64,000 nt of DNA from contig CM052357.1 in NCBI GenBank assembly GCA_028551475.1, positions 14,989,931 to 15,053,930 of the forward strand, written 5' to 3'. The stretch's first letter is position 1. Each line of letters begins with the position of its first letter. This document shows, in pieces, positions 36,241 to 48,866 of this stretch. Made by a program: the position numbers and the translations under genes. Source of the stretch: Casuarina equisetifolia. Lineage: Eukaryota > Streptophyta > Magnoliopsida > Fagales > Casuarinaceae. Below the pieces are notes generated by a model. The model worked only from the letters and a program-made list of their open reading frames with translations. It was not told the DNA's origin and ran no database searches.

Positions 36241-37808
36241 TGTAGGGTTTATGGCTATCCAAGAAGGGGGGTTGAATTGGATATTTAGACATTTAGCTAA
36301 TTTAAATCTTTTCTTTTTTTTTTATTTCTTTACAGCAATCACAATTAGATGAAATATCACAATAATGATAAAGTATAAAAGAATAAATCAAATTAAAAAA
36401 TTCACAGTCAAGAATTTTACGGTGGTTCAGCACTTTTCACCTACTTCCACCCTCTTCTCCTTAAACTCAAACTGAGTTGAAATATGCTTTACTTGAAACA
36501 AGAAGAGTACCTCTCTTTCACCCCACAACTCCTCAAAAGGAGTTATACAACTCACGGTTACAAGGTTAGGTTTACAAAGACCTTAATATATCAAGCTCAT
36601 TCCTCAAATATATGATATGAGTGAGGATTTAAGCTTATCATAAAGCTAATTAAATGTATACAGAGTCAATTCAAGCTCTAATCTCGAAAGCCCCAATTTT
36701 ACAAATCTAGGGTTTCGGATTTACAATAATCTTTATGTGCAAATAATGTTATAAGTAATCTAGCACATACAAAGATCAATCTATCAAATGATATTCATAA
36801 GATAATAAGTTTAGGGAATATCACCAAAGATGTCCTTTTCCTTCAAATGTTATCAAACACATCAATAAGAGCAAATCGATGAGGGCTTTTATCTCTTTTG
36901 ATCAAATCAGCAAGAATATATCTCAGCAAGCTCAAATAATTCATCTGAAGCTCCATTTTATAGTAGGTACTCAAACGTTGAATAGATTAGGGTTTCGATT
37001 CAAACCTTTTTGAAATCCTTCCATTAAGATTTGATGGATACGATGTTGTACTGATGCAGATGATGATTTTTTTTCAACAAGATAACCGTTTTAATACTTA
37101 GTTGCCTTACCATTTTTCCCGTTAGAGCCAGCGTTGCAGGAGAGAGACCGAGAAGAGGAGGATAACTCTAGGTTGAGAGATGCGGCTAGGGCTTTAGGCA
37201 TTCAATCATAAGAGCTTATGCTCTTATTTGCTCTAGACGCTGTCGTTTCAAGCTTTGTGGGTTGATCTTTCTTCATAGGCTGAACCCTTTCACGGGCTGA
37301 ACCTCTTTTGGGGGCTGAACCTTTTTCATGGGTTGAACCTCTTTCATGGGCTGAACCTCTTTCACGAGCTGAACCTCTTTCACGGGTTGAACATATAACT
37401 AAGTTTCATGTACCCATGTATATGAATATATGGTAGGTCCAACGAATATGTATACTCCACTATCATAAGTTTTTGCTCTTCAAATACACCTATAAGCATA
37501 CTAATTCCAAGTATCAAAATTCTTTCAACATAATCAAGAATATAAATTAATCTATTAATTAAAATATTCATAGAGTAAATCAAATTGGCTTCATATTTGA
37601 TGTTTGATAATAAAATGTAGGAACCCAGCTACTTTATAATATCATTAATTGATATTATAATTTGCACACCTTTTACTTCCTTTGAGTTTTAATATGTGCA
37701 TTCACAATTTCATATATTCTATCATATATGCAAATATAATATTCTATTTAACATATATTCAAATAAAATTTTTCTCAATCAAAACATACAAGCACATGAT
37801 TTTCAACA
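36241..37808 (-). repeat. 3' LTR of the Copia element
   Basis: 1568 bp, with TGT...ACA ends. It pairs with 43086-45339. It carries an internal 18-bp minisatellite at 37259-37393. Confidence 0.9.
37259..37393. repeat. 18-bp minisatellite in the left Copia LTR
   Basis: About seven units of the type GGCTGAACCTCTTTCACG, slightly varied, ending in GGTTGAACATATAAC. Confidence 0.9.
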
Positions 37809-37823
37809 ATCTCCCCCTTTTTT
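37809..37823 (-). other. Polypurine tract of the Copia element
   Basis: On the minus strand a run of A then G (AAAAAAGGGGGAGAT) abuts the TGTTGAAAATC start of the 3' LTR, as expected for the plus-strand primer site. Confidence 0.8.
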
Positions 37824-40800
37824 ATGATGATAAAATTTTCATACTGAACTAGCTAGCACATGTTACTACTCGGATGGTATAGCAATTGCATGATGCATGT
37901 ATCCTAGTAATGCATGAACATGTAAATGCAGTAAGCATAAGCCTATCATTGTTTACATGGATATTCATCAAAGAATCAACATCACAACATGTATGTTTAC
38001 AATCATAGTAGGATGTAAGAGAGTTTATCCCATGTTCTGCACTAAAAGTCAGAAATGGAACATACATGTGTTAGAATGTACTCTATCCCCCTTTTATTAT
38101 TAGCAAAAAGAACATAACAATGGAAGATAATTGAACAAGATGAATAAGAATGAAGATAATTGTATGAGATGGATAAAAATGAGGAGTATGGCAGTAGAGA
38201 TTTGACCTGGTGCAGATGTGTAGATAAGGCTCCCCTTCATAATAGTAACCAAATATAAAACATGGTAAAACAAATTGCTTACAGAGTTTAAGCAATATCA
38301 TTAAGTAGACACATACCAAGCTTTCTTCAAAGAGTAGAGAACTTTTCATTATCCAATGGTTTAGTAAAAATATCAGCAAGTTGCTGGTCTGTGCTAACAA
38401 ATTCAATAGAGATATATGATTTTTCAACATGGTCACGAATGAAGTGATGTCTTATCTCTATATGTTTGGTTTTAAAGTGTTGTATCAAATTTTTAATGAG
38501 ATTTATTACACTGGTATTATCACATTTCAATGAAATCTTAGTAAAATAGAGACCATAATCTTCTAATTGCTATTTCATCCATAAAATCTAAGCACAACAA
38601 CTAGCCGCAACTATGTATTCTGCTTCAGTGGAAGAAAGAGCAACGTTGTTTTGTTTCTTGGAGTGCCAAGAAACTAGCATATGTCCTAAAAACTGACATG
38701 TACCACTTGTGCTTTTTCTATCAATTTTACAACTAGCATAGTCAGAATCACTAAATGCATGTAAATTAAACATAGTCTCTTTTGAATACCAAAGGCCTAA
38801 TGTGATTGTATCCTTTAGATACTGAAAAATCCTTTTAACAGCTTTTAGATGTTGTTCCTTGGGATTAGATTGAAATCGTGCACATAAACAGACACTTAAC
38901 ATGATGTCTGGCCGAGAAGCAGTCAAATTTAATAGGGAACCAATCATGCCTCTATACATTTTAGAATTAACACCAACTCCAACATTATCAGATGATAAAG
39001 ATGTAGATGTGCTCATGGGAGTATTTATTGGTTTAAAGTCATGCATGTTATATTTCTTGAGTAATTCCTTGGTATATTTAATTTAACTTATGAATATTCC
39101 TTTAGGTGTTTGTTTAATTTGGAGTCCAAGAAAATAATTTAATTCACCCATCATACTCACCTCAAATTCATGTTTCATAGAATCTCCAAATTGTTCACAC
39201 ATAACAGAATTTGTAGAACCAAATACAATGTCATCAACATAGATTTGAACAATCAAAATCTCTTTTCCTTGTGTCTTAATGAACAATCAAAATCTCTTTT
39301 CTAAAATTTATATTTAATAAAAAGTTGCTCAAATTGTCATACCAAGCCCATGGGGCTTGTTTTAACCAATATAAAGCTTTGGAAAGCTTGAATACATGAG
39401 CTGGGCATGTGGGATCTTCAAATCTAGGTGGTTGTTCTACATAAACCTCTTCCTTAACAACACCATTTAAAAATGCACTCTTCACATCCATTTGAAATAA
39501 TGTAAAATTCATATAGCAAGCAAAAGCAAGTAGCATCCGAATAGCTTTTAACCTAGCTACAGGAGCGAACATTTCATCATAGTCAATTCCTTCTTCTTGA
39601 CTATATCCTTGTGCTACCAATCTGGCTTTGTTTCTTGTAATGGTCCCTCACTCATCTAATTTATTTTAGAACACCCATTTGGTTCCTATGACCAAATGGT
39701 TTTGTGGTCTTGGAATTAATTTCCAGGCTTTGCTCTTTTCATACTGATTTAGTTCTTCTTGCATAACAAGAAACTAGCTCTCATCTTTAAGAGCTTCATC
39801 TACTTTCTTTGGCTCTATTTGAGATAAAAAGTCTTGAAGTTCACATGTATTATGATATCTAGACCGTGTGCTTACACCATTTACTGGATTTCCTAGAATA
39901 TGTTAATGATCTACTTCACTTCTTACTCTAAGAAATGTAAATTCTCTTGAGTCTAACTCCCCCTCAACATATGCATATTTTTCATTTGCATTTTGTTCCG
40001 CAGAATTCAGAACAGAGTCATCCTTGAATTTTACATGAATGGATTCTTCAACAACTAGAGTTCTCTTATTAAAAACTGTATATGCTTTATTGGTTTAAGA
40101 ATAACTTAGAAATATGGCTTCATCACTCTTAGAGTCAAATTTTCCGAGTGACTCTTTTCAATGATTTAAAACAAAGCATTGACTTCCAAACACATAGAAG
40201 TAGGATATGTTGGGTTTTCTACCAAACAGTAACTCAAATGGAGTCTTCTTTAAGACTAGTTTTAAGAATGCTTTATTTGAAATGTAACAAGCTGTACATA
40301 CAGCTTCTCCCCAAAAGTGTTTAGGAAGATTGTATTCACACATCATGGTTCTAGACATTTCTTGGAGTGTCCTATTTTTCCTTTTTACAACACCATTTTG
40401 TTAAGGGGTCCTAGGTGCTAAAAAATTGTGAGATATGCCGTTCTTGGAACAAAATTTTTCAAAAAGACAATTTTCAAACTCACCACCATGATCTATCCGA
40501 ATCTTAACTATGGTAAGATCATTTTCATTTTGAGAAATAAACAAATTTCTCAAATGCTTCATCTTTCCTAGTAAGTAGATATACCCAGGTAAATCTAGTA
40601 TAATTATCTACTATGACTAAGGCATAATACTTTCCATTTATAGTGGCTGTTCTTAAAGGACCAAACAAATCCATATGTATCATTTCTAATGGTCTTGAGG
40701 TAGACACCATTAATTTTGGTTTAAAACTACTTTGAGTATGTTTCCCTTTCACACAATCATCATATAATTGATCTTTATCAACTGTAAGCTCGGGTAGTCC

Positions 40801-43069
40801 TCTAATTAGGCTGTTCTTGGATAATTTCTCTAATAATCCTAGGCTAGCATGACCAAGTTTTCTATGCCACAATCAAGCATTAACACTTTTACTAACAATC
40901 AAGCATGTTTGTTTATTTGTCAACTCACTAAGATCAAGTACATAGATATTATCTTTCCTTTTCCCAATAATTCTCACATTGTTTTCTAAATTTTCAACAA
41001 GACAAAGTTATTTCCCAAATATGATTTTGAAGTTATTGTCACATAATTGACTTATACTCAATAGATTAAATTTCAATTCATCGACATACAGCACATCATA
41101 TATGAGAAGGGATTTCGGGTTACCGATGGTGCCTATAACTTTAATCCTTCCTTTGGAGTTATCTCCAAAAGATACAGCATCTCTGGACTTCAACTCAAGT
41201 GTCAAGAAGAGCTCCATCATCTTAGTCATATGACGGGAACAACCGTTGTCTAGAATCCATAACTCTTTGTGCTTCTTTTTTTCTATGTTCCTGCTCATAT
41301 CTTGTAGAAACAAAAATTTGTGATGAAGATTTTGGTACCCTTTTTTCTTTGGGTCCATGAGTGTTAGTTTCTAATACATTTATCATTTTCTTAGGCATCC
41401 ATACTTTTCTCATCTTGTATGTTTTTCTAAGCCTAACTGGACATGTATCAAATGAATGACCATTATATTCACAGTAAGAGCATTTATGATGCAGCAAGAG
41501 TCCACAGTCCTTATTATCAAAGATATTTGTAGGTGTTTTTGTATTTTTTAAGGAATTGTATCCTATACCAGTTTTATTGTATACACCTCTTTGTGATTTT
41601 AATATATTATTTAACAAGTTACTGCCTTTTGAAAACTTATGTAATAATATATTCGTTTCATCCAGCTTCATTGAATCTCATATTTCTCTTTTTCTAATTC
41701 CAAAATTTTCATGTTTAGCCTATATGTGTCTCGGTCATATACCTTTTTTGATACATCAACATGCTTATTTTCTAAATGAGAGAAAGTATTAATCAAGGAA
41801 CATGTATCAGTCTTAAAAGAAATATTCTCAAAGGTATTTTCATGCATACAAGTCATAGGTAATGCCATGCCAAGTTTATCCTTTTTAGTTTTAGTTTTTA
41901 CATATTTATATTTAGTCTTCATCTTCTTATATTTTTCTTTCATTTTTGTTGAATACTCAACCAGATCAAAAAAAGCAGTTTCAATGTCACCACTAAGATT
42001 TGTTTTAGGTTCAGAATCACTTACCTCAAGTTCTTCTTCTATTGTTGCATTTGCAGTTAAGCAAAGATGGGCGACCTCTTCTTGTTCATTTTCATCTGAT
42101 GAGGAGCTCTCATCATCCCAGGCAGCAATCATTGCCTTCTTCTTTCCTTTATTATTCTTCTTCTTAAGTGAGGGGCAATCAACTTTGATATGTCCAGGCT
42201 TTCTACACTCATAACACAAGTTATCCCTAGATTCATATGCTTCATTTCTTCTAGGTTGTCCTTTATTTCTTCCTAGACCCTTTTTAAGATATTTTCTAAA
42301 TCTTCTAACTATAAAAGCAATCTCATCATTTTTTGACTCAACCTCTTCAGTCTTTTCTATTTCTACTTTTAGAGCAAGTGACTTTCTATTCTTTTTTTCT
42401 TTTACTCTCCTAATTAATTGCATTTCATGAGTCTTTAGTGATCCTAGTAAATCATCTAAGGTTAGACTATCTAGATCATATGCTTCTTCTATGGCCATTT
42501 TCTTAGGATCTCAGCTCTTAAGTAGAGATACGAGCATTTTTCTAACCATTTCTTCATTTGTGTAAGTCTTACCTAGCAACTTAAGTTTAGATATTATTTC
42601 TGTAAATCTACCAAACATGTCACTAATAGTTTCAGATTCAAGTATAGTAAACATTTCATAGTCGTGAGTAAGTATGGTTACCTTAGATGACTTAACTTTC
42701 TTTGTACCTTCAAATATGACTTCTAATTTATCCCATATTTTCTTACCTGTGAGGCAAGATGACACCTTATTAAATTCATGAGCTTTCAACCCACTATAAA
42801 TCATGTTTATAGTTTTAGCATTTATTCCCATGATTTTAGCTTCATTTTTACTCCATTCATTAGTTTCGGGTAAAGTAATACCCTTTCTGATTATCTGCTA
42901 AGCTTCAGGGTCTTGACTGACAATGAAGACTTGCATGAGTTGCTTCCAATGTCTATAATTTATCCCATCAAACAAAGGTGGTTTATTATACCCCGTAACA
43001 ACTACTCCTTTCTCCATAGCCATGTAAGTGGATCTACTCTAGGATGTTAAGCCTTTAAATCAGAGAACC

Positions 43070-43084
43070 TGGCTCTAATACCAA
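43070..43084 (-). other. Primer-binding site of the Copia element
   Basis: The minus strand reads TTGGTATTAGAGCCA directly after the 5' LTR. It is close to the TGGTATCAGAGC complement of the initiator tRNA-Met 3' end used by many plant Copia elements. Confidence 0.8.
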
Positions 43085-44138
43085 TTGTGAGGTTTATGAC
43101 TATCTAAGAAAGGGGTTTGAATTGGATATTTAGACGTTTAGCTAATTTAAATCTTTTCCCTTTTTTTATTTCTTTATAGCAATCACAACTAGATGAAATA
43201 TCACAATAATGATAAAGTATAAAAGAATAAATCAAATCAGAAAATTCATAGTCAAGAATTTCACGGTGGTTCAGCACTTTTTACCTACTTCCACCATCTT
43301 CTCTTTCAACTCAAATCGAGTTGAAATATGCTTTACTTCAAACAAGGAGAGCACCTTTCCTTCACCCCACAACTCCTCAAAAGGAGTTATACAACTCACG
43401 ATTACTAGGTTAGGTTTACAAAAACCTTAATACATCAAGCTCATTCCTTAAATATATGATATGAGTGAGGATTTAAGCCTATCAGAGAGCTAATTGAATG
43501 TATACAGAGCCAATTCAAGCTCTAATCTCGAAAGCCCCAATTTCACAAATCTAGGGTTTCAGATTTATAATAATCTCTATGTGCAAATAATGTTATAAGT
43601 AATCTAGCACATATAAAGATCAATCTATCAAATGATATTCACAAGATAACAAGTTTAGAGAATATCACCAAAGATTTCCTTTTCCTTTAAATGTTACCAA
43701 ACACGGCAATAAGAGCAAATCGATGAGGGCTTTTATCTCTTTTGATCAAATCAGCAAGAATATATCTCAGCAAGCTTAAATAATTCATCCGAAGCTCCCT
43801 TTTATAGTAGGTACTCAAACGTTAAACAGATTAGGGTTTCGGTTCAAACCTTTTTGGAATCCTTCCGTTGAGATTTGATGGATACGACGTTGTATTGATG
43901 TAGATGATGATTTTTTTTCAACAAGATAACCATTCTGACATTCAGTTGCCTCACCATTCTTCCTGTTGGAGCCGGCGTCACAGGAGAGAGAGACTGAGAG
44001 GAGAAGGATAGCTCTAGGTTAAGAGATGCAGCTAGGGCTTCAAGCATTCGATCATAAGAGCTTATGCTTTTATTTGCTTCGGACACTACCATTTTGGATA
44101 AGTGAGCTGCTTAGGATGCTACCGTTTCAAGCTTTGCG

Positions 44139-44203
44139 AGGCTGATCTCTTTTCACGGGCTAAACCTCTTTCATAAGCTGAACCTTTTTCACAGGCTGAA
44201 CAT
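44139..44203. repeat. 18-bp minisatellite in the right Copia LTR
   Basis: About three units plus the terminal partial unit, the counterpart of the seven-unit array at 37259-37393. Confidence 0.85.
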
Positions 44204-44609
44204 ATAACTAAGTTTCATGTACCAATGTATATGAATATATGGTAGGTCCAACAAATATGTATACTCCACTATCATAAGTTTTTGCTCTTCAAATACACCT
44301 ATAAGCATACCAATTCCAAGTATCAAAATTCTTTCAACATAATCAAGAATATAAATTAATCTATTAATTAAAATATTCATAGAGTAAATCAAATTGGCTT
44401 CATATTTGATGTTTGATAATAAAATGTAAGAACCCGGCTACTTTATAATATCATTAATTGATATTATAATTTGCACACCTTTTACTTCCTTTGAGTTTTA
44501 ATATATGCACTCATAATATCATATATTCTATCATATATGCAAATATAATATTCTATTTAACATATATTCAAATAAAATTTTTCTCAATCAAAACATACAA
44601 GTACATGAT

Positions 44610-45326
44610 TGATGCGAACGTTATGGTGGGCTTGAGCAAGCTCGGGGTAAGAAAATATGTAAAAAAAATCATTTTTTTTTGTGTTTTTGGGTTTTCTGTA
44701 GGAAAAAGTGAGTGTTTGGTAAGGAGGAAGGGAGGAAAAACGAAAATAAGAATAACAAAAACAAAAGATAGACGCCAACAATCTCCAAGATGTAAAGCAA
44801 CGCCACCAGTCAAGGACCACTACCAATCCCTGGCAAGAATTGGATAAAGGATGCAAAAGTTGATCACACAACTTTGGGGTTTCTATTCTTTGGAAAAACA
44901 ACTCTGCTTACAACTGAAATAATGCTCCCTTTAAATAGGCAGCTAAACCTAATTCTAGAAGGATCCTGACAAATCAAGAATCCCTATAATTAAGGAAGTC
45001 TTAACAAATCTGGATTCTGACAAATAAAGAATTCTAAACAAATTAGAAATCTAACAAGTATAGAAACCCAAATAAATCAGGAACCTAGACAATTATGGAA
45101 AACCAAATAAAAGAAAATATTCTCAAACAATAAATTAAACTTAAGAAATTAAGAACTCAACAATTACTTAGGAAACCCCCAATATTAAAGACTGTAGAGA
45201 TGCTATGGAATATTCTTGGGCTGTTTCTTCAATCTTAGCCTTCTTGGACCCACTGGACTATGATGTGGGCTTTTAATTCTTTGATATTGGAACTCATAAT
45301 ATTGGGCCTTAAGTGCATCCGCATCA
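44610..45326 (-). mobile_element. Solo LTR (717 bp) inserted in the Copia LTR
   Basis: Starts TGATGCGAACG and ends CCGCATCA, flanked by ATGAT at 44605-44609 and again at 45327-45331. It matches 58958-59695 along its whole length in opposite orientation. The promoter-like TTTAAATAG core reads on the minus strand. Only the LTR remains, the usual result of recombination between two LTRs. The family is unassigned. Confidence 0.9.
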
Positions 45327-47401
45327 ATGATTTTCAACACTTGACTCATGGCAACAAGCTCAACCTTCCTATTAAGGGAGTTAACTACAACTTGCACCAT
45401 CCTAGGTTTACACTACATCACATAGTCAAGCTTTGGAAGAAAGACTTGACACCTTGCCTACTTGGTGACAACTTTTTTTAAGTTTAAAAGTAGCTCATGG
45501 TTACATTGTCTGTTTAAATGAGGAACTAAATGTTAAATAAATAATGATGCCACATACTCAAACAATGAACAATTTATTGTCATCTCCTTATGTTATATAG
45601 TGTACTTACACTCAATTTCATTAATCTTTTGACTCTTAAAAATAATAAGATGTGTGTCATGTATCAACATTCCACCCATTGCAAAAGCAAAAGCATTAAA
45701 ATGTACCTTGAAGAACTTGGAGTAGTTAGGAAGTGCCAACATTGGTTTTCTCATCACCATAACCTTTAAATCATCAAAGGCAAGTTGACATTCCACAATC
45801 GACACATAAGTATTTCCTTTATTTAAGAGCTTGGTTAAGGGAGTTATTTGTGTTGAGTATTGCATCTTGTCAAGGTAGACAACTATGAATTTCCAACTAT
45901 AACTGGAAAAGGCTATGCATCAACTTATAGGACATTGCTAAGGCATTAGTGAAGCCAAAAGGTATGACTAACCATTCAAAATGCCTAATCTACATGTGGT
46001 CTTTGGTTTATCTCCATCCATTATCTACACTTGGTAGTATCCCAACCTTAAGTCCACCTTTGTAAAGTAACAAATATTTCGCAACTTGTCAAATAAGTTT
46101 GCTATTAAAGAAATAAAGTATTTATTTTTTACAATTACTTTATTAAACCTTCAATAGTCTATGCATAACCATATCAACTCATTCTTCCTTATTTGAAAGA
46201 AAACTAAAGCTCCATATGAGGCCTTTAAAGGGGAAATGTACCCAACATTTACTGATGCCTTTAGTTGCGTATGCATGGGAATAGGGATGGCTTTCACCTC
46301 TATCAAGAACTCCATACCAAGGATTAACTTGTAATCATCTATTAACACCTTAGTGAAATCCACCCATTGCTTTCATTAACCTATGTGTAAATCCATTCCA
46401 AAGGCCATACCAAACAAAGATTATGTCTTTTTGTTCACTATTTTTAAGCTGCCATACTTTTCCACCATAAAGCTAGCCTTCTTGGCTTTTTTCAAAGTAA
46501 AGAAATTATGGGTGACTTTAATATCAAGTAAGGCCTTGGTAGCCTTGTCATTGATCGTGTGTATGTCAACTTTCTCTTTGTTCATCATAAGGCCCTCCCT
46601 TACAAATTATTCATTTTCTACATGTCTCTCATCTTGTTATGGTTCTTTGTCCATAGCATTCAATGACCCATCTTTTAGACAATCCTTCATATAGTATAGT
46701 CCCTTGCAAATAAAGCAAGAGATAAAGCCTTTCTTCTTTCCTTTTATTGTACCACAGTTAAAAGGTTGTCTATCACTTCTTTTATGGTTAAAGGGTTGTA
46801 TGCTTCTCATTTCTTTCCCCAATGTCACATGTCAAAAATTTGGCTTGGACAAAGAATCAACCTATTGAAGTTCCTTCAAAGATTCCACCACTATAATGGC
46901 TTTGCCTAGACTCCTCACTCCATATCTCTATACTGAAGCCAATTAGTGTAGTAAAGGCCATTAGTGAAGTAAAAAAAAAATATAAGTGTTTTTTAATACA
47001 TAAAAAAGAAGTTGTTAAAGATTTAAAAACTCTTACACATAAGCATGCAAAGTGGTTATATGCTTAAACTCCCTTAGTTTTTTAAGAGTTGCAAAAGTGG
47101 CATTCTTTGGGTAGGAATTTCTTTTTTAGCTCTTACTTAAATACCTCAAAAGTTTCTATGTGATACTTTACCCTTTCCATTTCTAGATGTTTCCTATACC
47201 ACCATATACATAAAATTACAAGGAAGAAGAGTATACCTTTAAGAGTTCTTCCACAATATTTGCTTTCTCTTAAAATAGCACTACATGTGTCACAAGAAGT
47301 TACCCACTTCAGTAGCATCCTGCTTGCCATTAAAGGTCAATGGTTTAGGGGTACCACGGTGGACTTCCCTTCCTCCATCTCAGATGACCTCTTTAGTCTA
47401 T

Positions 47402-47687
47402 TGAATATGTAATTTAATATATGTTTGGGACATAACCATAAATAGGCAAAGGTTACATGGGACTATCAATGATCCAAACCAAATATATTCCATCTCATAA
47501 TAATGACAATTTTATTCAATATGGTCATCAATACATTTATATCCATGAAAACAAAGGGCCATAACATTCATGATTCAATAGGAACAATTATGCTTGTATG
47601 TATCTCATCCTACAAAGGGAAAAGGCAACAACCATAGGTGGTGGCATTAACATAAGGGAACTAGATGAGCTAGACTCATCATTGTCA
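47402..47687 (-). repeat. Probable 5' LTR of the Gypsy fossil
   Basis: Shares TGAATATGTAATTTAATA, then GATCCAAACCAAATATATTC and AAGGGAAAAGGCAA, with 35453-35754. No primer-binding site is visible at its inner edge, so the boundary may be altered. Confidence 0.5.
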
Positions 47688-47815
47688 ACCTGCCACATCA
47701 ACCAATACTACTAGCCCAAAACATAAGAGCTAGACTTATCACTTGCCATCCTACCTACAAGACATTTACTATCAATCTAGAACAATTCTCTATGGAACAT
47801 TTTAGCTAAGCATTT

Positions 47816-48866
47816 TGTTGGACCCTATAGCAATCTAAGATGGGTGTTAAATTCTTTTGTCTTTTTTCTAAAGCTATGTGAATTAATAAGTAATTTTATG
47901 AATGAAATTATTTCAAGCAGTAAGCAAATAACTCACATAGAACACAATCACACAAAGACAAGGATTTTTAGAAGGTAGTTCAACCCAAGCCATCTCGACA
48001 CCTACTCCACCCTATCCTAGCAATCTACTAGAGTCACTCTCCAATCAATTAACTAATTGATTACAAGGGATAGCCAATCTCTAAATCCTAATTACAAGTT
48101 CTCTCCCCAAGAATTAAAATTTGGAACTAAAGCTTTTATAAAATTTACACTATGTAGCTCAAAAGCTTTTATCTAGTGCTAGAAAACCAATACAAGATGT
48201 TATGGACAATAGCCCCAAATTTTGTACAAACCCTAACACTATTCACTTGTAAAAAATCAAATCAATAACAATATATATTGAAAAACAAAATGATTTTCTA
48301 ACAAGTACACAAGAACAATAATCAACTTAATTAAAGTCACCAAAATATGAATGATTTTGTGAGCTTGATAAGCTTGAGAAGAATGTGGGTTTTTCTTGAA
48401 TGATGCTTTTTTTTCATTTTGATATTTCATAACTATGTTTAAGCAAACTACCTTCTCTTAATAGTCAAGCAAAATGCACCTTTCACTCCCAGAATGTAGC
48501 CATTTTGACCTCTGAGAATTCACTTACATTTAACATGTTGAAGTTCTTTCTTTCCTCTTTCTCTGAAAGTTTCTGCACACGTTGGAGAGAAAAGAGTCAG
48601 GACTTACTTTCTATCACAATCTCATTTAAATCCACTTTCCAAAATGGTGTTGTCTTGTCTAGATTTTTATTTTTATCATTCAAATGTTGCATAAGTAGTT
48701 CAAGTCACAAGTCAAATTTTCAAGTTTCTCCACAATCTTCATCATATCTCTTTATTATTAACTCAAATCTTTATGGGTTAGTATCAAATGATTTTTCTTT
48801 CAGAATCACTTGTTTTCCTCATCCTCTAATAGGCTCGTACAACTTCTTGTTAAGCCCATACCAACA
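47816..48866. mobile_element. Possible solo LTR, Copia type
   Basis: The ends form the perfect 6-bp inverted pair TGTTGG...CCAACA, 1051 bp apart. The interior has the CACAAAGACAAGGATTTTT, TTCAACC, CTACTCCACC series seen in other Copia LTRs. Flanking 5-mers do not match, so any target duplication has decayed or the ends are wrong. Confidence 0.4.

Larger units (their letters stand above)
36241..45339 (-). mobile_element. Copia (Sirevirus/Maximus-like) LTR retrotransposon, broken
   Basis: A near-complete element, bounded by LTRs that begin TGT and end ACA and by the target duplication CTTGA at 36236-36240 and 45340-45344. Minus-strand parts in order are: gag with a CCHC knuckle followed by a Lys-rich and acidic tail (42831-41222), the protease/pre-integrase zone (41358-41008, WILDNGCSRHMT), integrase (40872-40158), reverse transcriptase (39620-39083, with YVDDI) and RNase H (39046-38327). 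The long LTRs, the gag tail and the tRNA-Met-type primer site suggest the Sirevirus branch. No envelope-like frame was seen. Pol and gag are interrupted in several places, perhaps half a dozen or more, so it is a fossil. LTR divergence suggests an insertion a few million years ago, a rough estimate. Confidence 0.9.
43086..45339 (-). repeat. 5' LTR of the Copia element, interrupted by a solo LTR
   Basis: After removing the 722 bp added at 44610-45331, the LTR is 1532 bp, against 1568 for its partner. The 36-bp difference comes from fewer minisatellite units here plus one extra 36-bp segment just before them. The last eight bases (TTTCAACA) lie beyond the inserted solo LTR, at 45332-45339. Confidence 0.85.
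35453..47687 (-). mobile_element. Gypsy-type LTR retrotransposon fossil, split by a Copia insertion
   Basis: On the minus strand, with falling coordinates, there are a gag zone (about 47400-47050), a gag zinc-knuckle zone (46637-46828), protease/RT sequence (46151-46363, ending in the RT motif LCIDY), and RNase H (45593-45865) with its linker to integrase (to about 45345). Then comes the inserted Copia element, and beyond it the decayed end of pol (about 36240-35760). Direct repeats of about 300 bp at both ends look like its LTRs. It is the oldest layer of the nest, much broken, with many interruptions. The Copia insertion has a clean 5-bp target duplication, which shows that the two Gypsy parts were once continuous. 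Confidence 0.7.

Noticed and set aside
37259-37393. Regular 18-bp units that might be taken for a CRISPR array
   Set aside because: The units are contiguous without spacers and sit in a retrotransposon LTR of a plant genome.
38083-38530. Possible envelope-like frame after RNase H in the Copia element, as in some Sireviruses
   Set aside because: The frames there are short, overlap the end of pol and the polypurine-side leader, and show no signal or membrane pattern.
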